Shown here piece by piece: positions 28,949 to 38,924 of a DNA stretch of 64,000 nucleotides. The stretch's first letter is position 1. Each line of letters opens with the position of its first letter. Source of the DNA: Thermoplasmata archaeon (GTDB lineage: Archaea > Thermoplasmatota > Thermoplasmata > Thermoplasmatales > GCA-001856825); the NCBI GenBank assembly GCA_023256475.1, contig JAGDXP010000018.1, forward strand, positions 1 through 64,000, in the 5' to 3' direction. A program made the position numbers and the translations under genes. The notes under the pieces are model-generated. The model made no database searches, was not told the DNA's origin, and worked only from the letters and a program-made list of their open reading frames with translations.

Positions 28949-30165
28949 AGGGTCAATTCTTAGGGGGAGGGAATGAGGTAGGAAGACTTGGCTTTGTCCT
29001 GGATACTTCCTTTCACAAATTTCTATTTGATTATGGGATAAATCCTACAAAACCTCCACAGTTCCCTGCTTTAGCTCCAAAGGTGGACGCAGTATTTCTT
29101 ACTCATAGCCATTTGGATCACGTGGGTATGGTACCCTGGTTAGCGAAATCATCACCAACCAATGTTTACGGTACTCCGCCAACGTTGGCAGTTACGCCAA
29201 TATTACTTTACGATACTGTGAAAATATCCACCATAGAGAGCACATCCTTGCCTTATGAACGGGTGGATGTAGACAACATTATTGAGGCCTTCACACCGAT
29301 TGAATATGGTGACATTGTGGAATTCAAGGATGTAACAATTTCAGTACACAATACCGGTCATTTGCCAGGTAGCGGAATGTATTTGATTCAGAACGATAAA
29401 AAGGTTCTTTTTACCGGAGACATTCAAAGCATAGATACGCACCTTTTGACAGGAATCAAGCCTATAGATACCGATGTCCTAATCGTGGAGAGCACCTATG
29501 CGGGGAAGGAGCATCCTCCAAGGAAGGATGTGGAAGAAAACTTCATTGATTCCATAAGGGAGGTAAACGAAAGGGGAGGGGTGGCAGTAATTCCAGCTTT
29601 TGCAACAGGAAGGGCTCAGGAACTTTTAATGGTCCTGGAAAATACAGATTTCGAAATATGGATGGACGGAATGTCAAGGAGCGTTAGCAATGTGCTTCTT
29701 AATTATCCAAAATACATTAAGAATTTCCCCAGATACAAGAAGATGCTTAAAAGGGTAAGGCAAATCAGGAACAATTACGATAGAGAAAAAGCAATGGAGG
29801 GCAATGTAATAATCACCACAAGTGGAATGCTTGACGGTGGACCGGTTTTGAACTACATATCTCAGCTAAATGATCCAAAACACGGTTTATTCTTAACTGG
29901 ATATCAGGTAGAAGATACAAATGGAAGGATGCTTCTTGAAACAGGTAATATAGATCTGGCTGGAGTAATTACAAAGGTTAAGATGGATGTGAGATTCTTT
30001 GACTTTTCAGCCCATTCTGGACATAAGGAACTTCTGAACTTCGTCGAAGGTTGCAGGCCTTCTACAGTAATTCTCATGCATGGAGAAAAAAGGGAAGAAT
30101 TGGCAAAGGAAATAACAGGATCAAAAGTTCTCCTACCAAAGAATGGAGAAGTTTTTGAATTCTGA
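28945..30165 (+). CDS. MBL-fold/beta-CASP ribonuclease (aCPSF2-like, no KH domain)
   Basis: THSHLDHVG, TGHLPGSGMYLI, FATGRAQEL, SGMLDGGP, FSAHSGHKEL. Start moved to ATG 28945 (ATGA overlap with the preceding stop, GGAGGAGG upstream). Confidence 0.93.
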   Translation: MKGQFLGGGNEVGRLGFVLDTSFHKFLFDYGINPTKPPQFPALAPKVDAVFLTHSHLDHVGMVPWLAKSSPTNVYGTPPTLAVTPILLYDTVKISTIESTSLPYERVDVDNIIEAFTPIEYGDIVEFKDVTISVHNTGHLPGSGMYLIQNDKKVLFTGDIQSIDTHLLTGIKPIDTDVLIVESTYAGKEHPPRKDVEENFIDSIREVNERGGVAVIPAFATGRAQELLMVLENTDFEIWMDGMSRSVSNVLLNYPKYIKNFPRYKKMLKRVRQIRNNYDREKAMEGNVIITTSGMLDGGPVLNYISQLNDPKHGLFLTGYQVEDTNGRMLLETGNIDLAGVITKVKMDVRFFDFSAHSGHKELLNFVEGCRPSTVILMHGEKREELAKEITGSKVLLPKNGEVFEF

Positions 30166-30167
30166 AA

Positions 30168-31097
30168 ATGAGAGTCAGGGGCAGATTAGCAGATAGGATT
30201 CTAGATTTTCTTTCAACCGGTGAAAAGACACAGGTAGAGATAAGTCGTGCCCTGGGTTTATCAAGATCCAGGACCTCTGAAATCCTCTCTGAACTGGAAA
30301 TCCAGGGGAAAATAGTTAGGAGGAAGATTAGTGAAAGGACCATAGAAGTCAGGTTGAACCGGGATTCGAATTTGATTGTTGGAATTCTCCCAAGCTCAGA
30401 ATATGTTTATCTCATAGAGGCAATGGAAGATTTAGGATTAAATTACATACTGAAGATTTTCAATAATAGTCTGGAAGGGTTTAAAGAGCTTATACTGGGG
30501 CATATAGATATACTTGCCAGCCCACTTGTATCCGGTTACATATTCTTCCTCCTTGATGAAAGAATTAAGCCAATCATGGGTATCGCAATGGGAGGTGGAG
30601 GGGTAATCAAGAGATCGAATCAGGGCTTGCTGGGCACCACTCCATTCTCAAAGATGGACAGATTATCCCGGCAACAAAGTGGTTTCCAGATAGTCTACTA
30701 TAAAGGGATAGAAGAACTGCTGCAGGCCTATGAACAGAGGAAAGTTGATGCCATCAGCATATGGGAACCATACTTGACACTTTATGGCGGTGAACCGGAA
30801 AATATCAAAGAAACATGCTGCGCGCTTTTTGGAAATCTGGATAAGGATCATAGGGAAAAATTAATCAGAAAATATTCTGAGCTTACTGCAAGTAAATTGG
30901 CACCTGAAAGAGGTATTAAAATTATCTCCAGTAAATTGGGATTGGAGCCGGATTTGATTGAAAAATCATTGAAATCCTATAAATTTGACCATAGTATTTC
31001 GAAAGATGATCTGGAGAGACAGCTGAAAGCCTTAGGTATAGGGATGGCAAAGAATCTAGGTGATTTTCTTGGGGACAGAGATAAAGATTCCATTTGA
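30168..31097 (+). CDS. HTH-domain protein fused to a periplasmic-binding-like sensor domain; putative one-component regulator
   Basis: N-terminal winged helix (ILDFLSTGEKTQVEISRALGLSRSRTSEILSELEIQGKIVRR), then SBP-like segments (GHIDILASPL, YEQRKVDAISIWEPYLTLYGG). Confidence 0.7.
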   Translation: MRVRGRLADRILDFLSTGEKTQVEISRALGLSRSRTSEILSELEIQGKIVRRKISERTIEVRLNRDSNLIVGILPSSEYVYLIEAMEDLGLNYILKIFNNSLEGFKELILGHIDILASPLVSGYIFFLLDERIKPIMGIAMGGGGVIKRSNQGLLGTTPFSKMDRLSRQQSGFQIVYYKGIEELLQAYEQRKVDAISIWEPYLTLYGGEPENIKETCCALFGNLDKDHREKLIRKYSELTASKLAPERGIKIISSKLGLEPDLIEKSLKSYKFDHSISKDDLERQLKALGIGMAKNLGDFLGDRDKDSI

Positions 31098-32871
31098 GCT
31101 TTATAGGTGGCAGGCAGAAGCACTGAACTTTTTGAAAAATTCCAATAGCAAAATAAAGATATTAGAGAGCCCCACAGGATCAGGAAAGACACTGGTTTCA
31201 TTGATCTACGCATTGGAGGCTTGTGAGGATTGTAAAATAGTTTTTCTCACCAGGACAAATTCACAAGTGGAGAATGTTTTTAGGGAGTCAAGGTTATTGG
31301 GCCTAAAAAAGGTAATATCTTTTATGGGAAGAGGGGAAACCTGCCTTTTTAAGAAGGTAAACCCGGAGATGCTTGAGGGGGATCCGGAAGAGCAATCGCG
31401 CCTTTGCCAAAGGCTCATACAAGACAGGATGAATGGTAAGGAAGGGTGTTTCTATGAGACGGATTATGACATGGGATGGGTTGCTGACATCATACGACCG
31501 CAGGATCTCATCAATTTAGGGGAGCAGTTTGGTTTCTGCCCATATTTTGCACAGAGGGAGCTATTGAAGGATGCCAGGATAGTGGTATCAACCTACTCCT
31601 ACCTATTGAACCCTTACATCAGGGAAAGGTTCATGGACTGGATAGACACCCCTATGGAAAAAATAATAGTCATATTCGACGAAGCACACAATGTGCCTGA
31701 ATTTTTGAGAATGATTAACTCCGGATCCATTGGTGTTGGTGACATAAGGAAAGCAAGGGATGAAGTAGAGAAATATGGCGATAAAACCTTTAACAATATA
31801 AGCCTAAGTTTAAGTCTAAATTATATAGAAGAGGCTCTGGAATATATATTTTCAGAAGGTCCCAGAATACTTACCCCGGATGATGCAAAGGAAGCATTTA
31901 TGAAATCCTTCTCATCTGGAACCATAGAGATATCAAAATTACTGGAACAGATGGTTTACGTGGGTGAGGGGATAAAGGAGATAAAGCTGAATGAGGGAAA
32001 ATTGCCTAGAAGCTACATTTACAGAGTAGCGGTTCTGTCGCAATTGCTCATGGAGGACTCGGGAGCGGAGTTTGTAAGGATAGTTGATGATTCAGACCGG
32101 AGAATAAACCTCAGATTCTTAGATGTGTCAAACCAGCTTGCATTTTTAAAGCAGTTCAGGAACACTGTTTTCATCTCTGGAACATTGACTCCCTTTGAAA
32201 AATTCAGGGATGAATTAGGAATCCAGGAGGCAAGCGAGATGGCAGTAAGTGTGCCATACCTTGAAAGCAATTTAAGAGTATTCTATACAGATGAGGTCAA
32301 TCTGAGCTACACCAAGAGGGCAGAAAGTGAATTGAGACTTTTGGAAATTTTAGAAGATTTCATCAACAGGACATCCTACAATACCATGGTATTTGCAACA
32401 TCCTACGAACAGCTATCCAAAATAAGGGATCTAAATTTCAATAGAAGGATATACTTCGAGAGGAAGAACATTACCAATTCAGAACTTACCGATATGATTG
32501 AATCTTTTAAACATAACGGCGGGGTCCTATTGGGCGTAATAAATGGCAGGCTCTCAGAAGGATTGGATCTGCCAGGGAAGTTGCTTGAAGTTGCAGTAAT
32601 TGCAGGAATCCCATATCCAAAGCCATCTCCTGAAACCAACGCTATGGAAACTTACTACGACATGAAATTCAAGAAAGGCTGGTATTATGCATATGAGGCC
32701 GTGGCTACCATGAAATTGAAGCAGGCCCTAGGTAGATTGATCAGATCTCCTAAAGATAGGGGCGTTGCAATAATATTGGATTCAAGGGCAAAAAGATTCA
32801 AAAAGGCTCTACCTAATCTATATAGATCAGAAAACCTGGTAGATGATACTATAAATTTTTTGAATCAATAA
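31060..32871 (+). CDS. xpd: XPD/Rad3-family DNA helicase
   Basis: ESPTGSGKTLVSL, IFDEAHNVPEF, FISGTLTP, four FeS Cys (C348-like set TCLF, LCQR, GCFY, FCPY), ALGRLIRSPKDRG. GTG start. Confidence 0.94.
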   Translation: MIFLGTEIKIPFELYRWQAEALNFLKNSNSKIKILESPTGSGKTLVSLIYALEACEDCKIVFLTRTNSQVENVFRESRLLGLKKVISFMGRGETCLFKKVNPEMLEGDPEEQSRLCQRLIQDRMNGKEGCFYETDYDMGWVADIIRPQDLINLGEQFGFCPYFAQRELLKDARIVVSTYSYLLNPYIRERFMDWIDTPMEKIIVIFDEAHNVPEFLRMINSGSIGVGDIRKARDEVEKYGDKTFNNISLSLSLNYIEEALEYIFSEGPRILTPDDAKEAFMKSFSSGTIEISKLLEQMVYVGEGIKEIKLNEGKLPRSYIYRVAVLSQLLMEDSGAEFVRIVDDSDRRINLRFLDVSNQLAFLKQFRNTVFISGTLTPFEKFRDELGIQEASEMAVSVPYLESNLRVFYTDEVNLSYTKRAESELRLLEILEDFINRTSYNTMVFATSYEQLSKIRDLNFNRRIYFERKNITNSELTDMIESFKHNGGVLLGVINGRLSEGLDLPGKLLEVAVIAGIPYPKPSPETNAMETYYDMKFKKGWYYAYEAVATMKLKQALGRLIRSPKDRGVAIILDSRAKRFKKALPNLYRSENLVDDTINFLNQ

Positions 32872-33410
32872 GGAACATCCTTCAGCTTCATTTTAAAACC
32901 GATTATATTAACCGCCCTGTGCAGTAATGGAGTCAAGATAAGAATTGCTATTATTCCTGGCCAGGGGAATAAATCGAAGAAATTACCTTTCAGGTAAAGA
33001 TAAACTAAGAATAGTGAAACTATTGCAAACGGATACTGATCCAAAAAAAGCACCTCCTCTCCTGGCTCAAAATTCAATTGCCTCTTAAGGAATGAACCAA
33101 TTAAATCGCCAAGCATGGAACCAAAAGATAGAAGCAGTACTATGATTATCGAACTGTAGAAATTATTGGAGTAAGATAATGCTCTCCAGTAAATTCCAAT
33201 TGCAATTATTACTATTCCAACAAGGACACCTGCCAATCCTCCCCCCAGGAAGCCTGATAAAGTTTTATGATCTCCAAAAATTCTTCTTCCCCTAATCTTC
33301 CTACCGCCATCTATAATTATCTTTCCACCGAAAATTACTGCGCTAGGATTAGCAACATACGAAGGCAGGAAAAGTATAATTGGGATTATTATGGATGTGA
33401 GCCAATTCAC
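32865..33410 (-). CDS. carS: CDP-archaeol synthase
   Basis: YVANPSAVIFGGKIIIDGGRKIRGRRIFGDHKTLSGFLGG; multiple TM. Confidence 0.92.
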   Translation of the reverse strand: MNWLTSIIIPIILFLPSYVANPSAVIFGGKIIIDGGRKIRGRRIFGDHKTLSGFLGGGLAGVLVGIVIIAIGIYWRALSYSNNFYSSIIIVLLLSFGSMLGDLIGSFLKRQLNFEPGEEVLFLDQYPFAIVSLFLVYLYLKGNFFDLFPWPGIIAILILTPLLHRAVNIIGFKMKLKDVPY

Positions 33411-33481
33411 AGGACTTTAACATTTTCCCATTGTTAATTTTTCCCATAAATCTATTTAAATGCATTAACATTAACGTGCAA

Positions 33482-35011
33482 ATGGAATCCTCCAAGCCCT
33501 CTATAATCATGTTGCAGAGCGGCATAGGACTTATATTGGGATACTTAACTTTCCTCATAATTTTCAGATATGCGGGGGTTGAGGCTTACGGAGTGTTCTC
33601 TTTTGCACTATCGTTCGGCCTTCTATTTAGTTTCATAGGCGATCTAGGGTTGAATACAGCTCATGTAAAGATGATATCATCAGGCAAGAACAGGGCCGAA
33701 TACAATTCAGCATTTTTCCTTTTAAAAATATCCATGACCTTGATCTACATTGGAGTGATGCTTCTCTCTCTATACGTATGGAGGGTAGTGTTGCATAGGG
33801 GGTTTGAAACCAGATTTGAGCTAATAAGTATACTGTTGTTGATTCCCTATTTCTTTTCCCTTCCATTGATACAGGGCATAAGGAGCTTCCTAACTGGTAC
33901 CATGGAGGCGGCCAAATTATCCATTCCAGGTATAGTGGAATCCTTAGTGAGGTTCCTATTGATTGTGATTTTTTTCACGATAAATTTATTTCATGTTAGG
34001 AATGCGCTGGAATACTCGATGTACATCTCCATAGCATATAGCATCTCATATGTAGTTTATTTAGCCATGAACTTATACTTTGGAAGGCCATGGAAGTTCA
34101 AATGGCCAGATTTTTCCATAATCAAGGAATATATGAAGTTCTCATTTCCTTTGCTAATTGCCACGGTTGTGGCTACAATTTCTTCCAATATTTCTCAAAT
34201 ATTGATTCAAACCTTCTTCCATGCTTATGAGCTTGGAGGATATTCGGGAGACCTTAAGATAATTCAAATTATTAGCACATTTGCTGGATCCATAACAATC
34301 ATGATACTTCCAATGCTTGCAAAAGACTCAAAAGATATGAACGAATACAAAGGAAGGGTCAATTACATAACCAAATATCTTATTATGCTGCTATCTCCAT
34401 TGATAATATTCACCATAATATTTGCAGCCCCAATTCTTAATTTATGGACCTCTCAGTTGATATCATTCGAGCTCCCATTAAGGATTATGCTGCTATCAGT
34501 GTTCTTTTCTGTAGTATCTACAACTTTCATAAATCACTTTAATGCTACATCCAATACAAAGGTATCATCCTTCATAAACATATTCAACTCAGTGCTTATT
34601 ATAGCACTGGATATAATATTGATACCATCAGAATTTCTAGGCTTAAGGCTTATGAATCTGGGAGTTATGGGCGCAGCCTTAGCCATGCTTATATCTTCAT
34701 TTATAACCTTCCTATACTCACTATTCTTGATTCACAAAGAAATCGGAAAATTCATTGACAAAAATGCAATTCTTCCTATTGGGGTATCCATTTTGCCAGC
34801 TCTGCCGCTCATAATCTATTTCTACAATTCGACAAAAATGTCAGCAATATATCTTGCAGGTATTTTTGTGGGATATACCGTGATTTATTTGCTTCTGCTA
34901 AAAGCATTTAGAGTTATAGATGAGGAGGAGTTCAGAGACATAATAAATATAGTAAATCCTAAGAAGTTATTTAGCTATATAATCGATGAGCTAAGGAAGC
35001 CATCTCAATAG
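33482..35011 (+). CDS. polysaccharide-export-type flippase (MOP superfamily)
   Basis: 12-14 TM helices; FRYAGVEAYGVFSFALSFGLLFSFIGDLGL. Start moved from TTG 33431 to leaderless ATG 33482 with TATA tttaaat upstream. Confidence 0.85.
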   Translation: MESSKPSIIMLQSGIGLILGYLTFLIIFRYAGVEAYGVFSFALSFGLLFSFIGDLGLNTAHVKMISSGKNRAEYNSAFFLLKISMTLIYIGVMLLSLYVWRVVLHRGFETRFELISILLLIPYFFSLPLIQGIRSFLTGTMEAAKLSIPGIVESLVRFLLIVIFFTINLFHVRNALEYSMYISIAYSISYVVYLAMNLYFGRPWKFKWPDFSIIKEYMKFSFPLLIATVVATISSNISQILIQTFFHAYELGGYSGDLKIIQIISTFAGSITIMILPMLAKDSKDMNEYKGRVNYITKYLIMLLSPLIIFTIIFAAPILNLWTSQLISFELPLRIMLLSVFFSVVSTTFINHFNATSNTKVSSFINIFNSVLIIALDIILIPSEFLGLRLMNLGVMGAALAMLISSFITFLYSLFLIHKEIGKFIDKNAILPIGVSILPALPLIIYFYNSTKMSAIYLAGIFVGYTVIYLLLLKAFRVIDEEEFRDIINIVNPKKLFSYIIDELRKPSQ

Positions 35012-35020
35012 TGCTGAAAT

Positions 35021-35407
35021 ATGCCAGTTGAAATCTTAAATCATACTGCAGACATTCGAATCAAGGTAATTGAAAGGGACAAGAAAATGCTATACCTTAG
35101 GTTAGGCAACGCAATGCTAAATCTCATATTCCAGGACAATTCTGTCGACTGTGAATATTTTTTCCAAAAGGAGTTTGAGCTAAAGAATGCAGTAACCTTC
35201 TTGAATGATATTCTCTATGTTGTGGATACTGAAAACAAGGTTTTAAAAATTAAATATTTGAGATTCTGCGATGCCAAGATAGTAGTTGGATTTTGTGGCG
35301 AAGAATTCAAGAATGACAGGCACAGTTATCACTATTTGATTAAAGCTGTGACTTATCACAACTTCATTGAGAATGAAAGATCAGTTGAAGTTACATTTGA
35401 CATATAA
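35021..35407 (+). CDS. archease-family protein
   Basis: NHTADIRIKV start, FLNDILYVVDTEN, IKAVTYHNF...VEVTFDI end. Confidence 0.88.
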   Translation: MPVEILNHTADIRIKVIERDKKMLYLRLGNAMLNLIFQDNSVDCEYFFQKEFELKNAVTFLNDILYVVDTENKVLKIKYLRFCDAKIVVGFCGEEFKNDRHSYHYLIKAVTYHNFIENERSVEVTFDI

Positions 35408-35436
35408 TTTTTTATCGGAAAATCTTATAGTGATTC

Positions 35437-35778
35437 ATGGAAGAAAGTAAGAGAAATATTATAGATGATATAAAAAAGGTAACAATTTCAGAAGATCTCA
35501 TTTATGACGCTATACGCGACATCTACAAAGAAGAAATAAAATCCATAATCATGGAAAAGGTAAATAAGGACCCCAGATTGAAGAAGGAATTCCGGGAATC
35601 CCTTGAGGAATTCGTTAGGGCAAAGCTCATGGAAGGTACAGCAATAGCCAAAATGACAAAGATATTGACAGAGGTTGCTGTAATATCTCTGCCACAGGAG
35701 ATAAAGGAGGAACTAGTTAATTCAATCATAAAGGCTGTGGGGCCTGAGATAGACGAGATACTGAAGAACACACTTTAA
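35437..35778 (+). CDS. hypothetical protein (113 aa, charged helical)
   Basis: Complete ORF in a colinear cluster; no family recognised. Confidence 0.7.
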   Translation: MEESKRNIIDDIKKVTISEDLIYDAIRDIYKEEIKSIIMEKVNKDPRLKKEFRESLEEFVRAKLMEGTAIAKMTKILTEVAVISLPQEIKEELVNSIIKAVGPEIDEILKNTL

Positions 35779-35788
35779 GAAAGTGTAA

Positions 35789-36862
35789 ATGAAACTCACC
35801 GTAAATAGACTAATGCTAATCATATTGCTGGCAGCCTATGTTATATTATCCATTATTGTTAGAAGAATATTTGTAGCCGGCCTAATAGATTGGTACACAA
35901 TAGGAATACTTTCATCATTGGTGGTTGTAAATGCTGCCCTCCTATCTTCAGGGGGGATCGACAGGATATCATTCAGAATATTGCAGAATTTTAACAACAA
36001 GAGAACTCTTTTCCTATTTTCAGTAATTCTTACATTGGCGCTGTCGATGTTTTTAACAAATGATGTGGCTTTACTGGTTCTGGTTCCCATAACCGTAGCT
36101 ATAGGAAAATTTTCAAAGGAGGATGTGGATGACGTAATAATATTTCAAGCAATTGCGGCTAATGTTGGATCAATGTTAATGCCATTCGGCAACCCTCAAA
36201 ACATAATTATTTACAGAGAAAGCGTAAGGAATTTCATCTTATTTCTAAGGGTCATGTTTCCACCTTTTCTAGTATCCTCAATCTTGCTATTAATAATGAT
36301 ATTTCTCCTGAAAAGCAAGGACTTTGACAATAAACTGCGTGAACCGCCCAATGTAAATTTATCTTTATTTTCTATAAATTTTGTATTACTGTTGGTCATA
36401 ATAGTGGTATTTTTGGCGGGTCTACCTTATTATATCCTAATTCTGGCAATTTTATTGTCAATCATGTCTATGTTGTTCAATGAGCCCTCAAACCTTTCCA
36501 GAGTTGATTTTACGCTAATACTGACATTCATCTTAATTTTTTATGATGTCAATTTAGCAAGGGAATTACTAAAAATTAGAATCCCCAAGGATACTTTGGA
36601 TATATACGCATATTCACTAATCTTAAGCCAGTTCATCAGCAATGTACCCACAACGGTTCTATTTGGAAAGGTGGCAAACTGGGTTCCTCTGGCATATGGT
36701 GTGGATATTGGGGGCAACGGCACTTTGGTGGCTTCATTGGCTAACCTAATAGCATTCAGAAACATGAGAGTCAAGGACATAACTAGGTTCACCAAGTTTT
36801 CATTCCTATTTCTGTTTATAACTTCAATAATTGGGGCAATACTGCTATTAATTATATCCTAG
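35789..36862 (+). CDS. ArsB/NhaD/SLC13-type ion transporter
   Basis: TM-rich with FLTNDVALLVLVPIT and ANVGSMLMPFGNPQNIIIY motifs. Confidence 0.88.
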   Translation: MKLTVNRLMLIILLAAYVILSIIVRRIFVAGLIDWYTIGILSSLVVVNAALLSSGGIDRISFRILQNFNNKRTLFLFSVILTLALSMFLTNDVALLVLVPITVAIGKFSKEDVDDVIIFQAIAANVGSMLMPFGNPQNIIIYRESVRNFILFLRVMFPPFLVSSILLLIMIFLLKSKDFDNKLREPPNVNLSLFSINFVLLLVIIVVFLAGLPYYILILAILLSIMSMLFNEPSNLSRVDFTLILTFILIFYDVNLARELLKIRIPKDTLDIYAYSLILSQFISNVPTTVLFGKVANWVPLAYGVDIGGNGTLVASLANLIAFRNMRVKDITRFTKFSFLFLFITSIIGAILLLIIS

Positions 36863-36921
36863 ACCTTTAGAATTCATTAATAGAAACTATAAATTATTAT
36901 AAAATCAAATAATCTTCATTC

Positions 36922-38202
36922 ATGCAAATCAAGATAAAAAACGCAAACGTTCTAAATCCCAATGGGAAGAATTTCAAAGGAGATGTATACATAGATGGAA
37001 AAATAATATCAGAGATGAAAGAAAATATATCCATTGAAGCGGAATATGAGATAGATGCGTCAAATAAATTGGTCATTCCGGGAATGGTGAATATGCACAC
37101 CCATGTTGCCATGAGCAATATGAGGGGTCTTCTGGACGATCTAAAATTTGACGCTTTCCTAAATAGAGGTTTCACGCTGGATTCTAAAAGAACAGATGAT
37201 GAAATCTATTGGGGTGCTAAGCTTGGAATTCTTGAGATGCTTTCCAACGGAATAACCGCATTTCTGGATCTATATTATTCTGAGGATGTTATAGCCAAAG
37301 CTGCAGAGGAAATGGGAATTAGGGGTTTCCTAGGGTGGGCAATAGTGAACAAGGAAATAACAACCCAAAAGGGGGATCCTATTAAAAATGCTGAAAATTT
37401 CATAAAGAATTTTAGGGATCATGAACTGGTTACTCCATTGCCGGCTCCCCATGGGGTTTACTCAACAAATAGAGACGACCTATTGGCAGCAAAAGACCTG
37501 GCAGAGAGATATGATGTTCCCATGACAATGCATTTGAGCGAGAATAAAAAAGAAGTTTATGATCTCGTAAAAAAGGAGAAGAAAAGGCCGGTAGAATATC
37601 TGGAAGATATTGGAATAATTTCAGAGAAATTCATAGGTGCCCATGGTGTTTACCTTACTCTATCAGAAATAAAAACATTGGGAAAATATGGGGCAACAAT
37701 AGTAAACAACCCACTAAGCAACATGAAGCTCGGTAACGGAAATTTTTCACCTATATTGGAAATGCTGCAATATGGGGTCAATATAACTTTAGGTACAGAT
37801 TCTGCAACATCATCAAACCACCTGGATTTAATTGAGACGGGAAGGATAGCATCCTACCTACAAAAGAACTACAGGGAAGAACCTACAGCGCTTCCTGCAT
37901 TGGACATATTCAAATTTATGACCATTAACCCCTACAAGGTTCTGAAGAAAAATATAGGTATAATTGAGGAGGGATATCTAGCTGACTTAGCTATAATAAA
38001 TAAGGGAATAAATATGGAACCTTCAGATGGTCATGAAATAGAATCATTAATTTACTCAGGGAGCGGAAGGAATGTGGAATATACCATAGTCAACGGAAAA
38101 ATATTGTATGAAAGGGGAAGATTCCCAGGGGTAAATGTGGAAGAGGTAATAAACCAGAATCTCAAAATACACAATCACTACAAATCCCTGATAAATTCAT
38201 AG
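36922..38202 (+). CDS. amidohydrolase, MTA/SAH deaminase-like
   Basis: VIPGMVNMHTHVAMSNMRGL, GAHGVYLT, TLGTDSATSSNHLDL. Confidence 0.92.
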   Translation: MQIKIKNANVLNPNGKNFKGDVYIDGKIISEMKENISIEAEYEIDASNKLVIPGMVNMHTHVAMSNMRGLLDDLKFDAFLNRGFTLDSKRTDDEIYWGAKLGILEMLSNGITAFLDLYYSEDVIAKAAEEMGIRGFLGWAIVNKEITTQKGDPIKNAENFIKNFRDHELVTPLPAPHGVYSTNRDDLLAAKDLAERYDVPMTMHLSENKKEVYDLVKKEKKRPVEYLEDIGIISEKFIGAHGVYLTLSEIKTLGKYGATIVNNPLSNMKLGNGNFSPILEMLQYGVNITLGTDSATSSNHLDLIETGRIASYLQKNYREEPTALPALDIFKFMTINPYKVLKKNIGIIEEGYLADLAIINKGINMEPSDGHEIESLIYSGSGRNVEYTIVNGKILYERGRFPGVNVEEVINQNLKIHNHYKSLINS

Positions 38203-38924
38203 ACCTTTTTTCCATGGTTTTTTGCAATCTCCTCTATTAGATATTTTACCCCGCTAGAGTATTGGGCGCTTTTCTTAGGCCTCATAGCTATAGCAGGGTT
38301 TAGGCCATATTCGATTGCCACATCCCTCAATATTTTCTTATGCACACCATTGGAGATTTTCAGTTCAACAGGTATCTGCCTTGCAACATTCATGAATGCT
38401 TCATGAAGATATGGAGCAATGAGATTCTTTCCAAAGATCTCTGCGATTTTAATTTCTCTTGGCAAGTCTCTATTTAATAGCTTTTCAAGGTCTCTGGCGC
38501 TTGTATCATTTTTCTCATATTTTTTATAGCCTAGAAAAAGTTCATCTGAACCCTGGCCACTTATTAGGTCCCTTTCATGCGCCACAGAGCTGACAAAATA
38601 TAGTGGCAGGTCAAACAGTACTTGGAGAGCATCTGCCTTGTTGTCTACCCTTTTAATCATTTTGATAGAATCCAGAATGTTGTTTTGATCTATAGTTATG
38701 AACTTCAAAGGCAATCCTAAATAGTCAGCCGCCTTGAACACCCAGTTGTGATCAGGTGAATCTATCGTTCCCGCAGAATAAAGATGTACATCTTTGTCCC
38801 ACATATTTGAAATGTATGCTAGAAAAGATGAGTCAATGCCGCCAGAAAATACAACACCCACTTTATCTGGTATTATCCATCTGAGGCTTTCAACAGCTAT
38901 CTTCAGCTTTTCCTTCCAGTCCAT
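38178..38924 (-). CDS. asparagine-synthase-like ATP-pyrophosphatase, no glutaminase domain
   Basis: VVFSGGIDSSFLAYI PP-loop, ISGQGSDELFLGYKKYEK, FGKNLIAPYL; only 248 aa. Confidence 0.85.
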   Translation of the reverse strand: MDWKEKLKIAVESLRWIIPDKVGVVFSGGIDSSFLAYISNMWDKDVHLYSAGTIDSPDHNWVFKAADYLGLPLKFITIDQNNILDSIKMIKRVDNKADALQVLFDLPLYFVSSVAHERDLISGQGSDELFLGYKKYEKNDTSARDLEKLLNRDLPREIKIAEIFGKNLIAPYLHEAFMNVARQIPVELKISNGVHKKILRDVAIEYGLNPAIAMRPKKSAQYSSGVKYLIEEIAKNHGKKVYEFIRDL

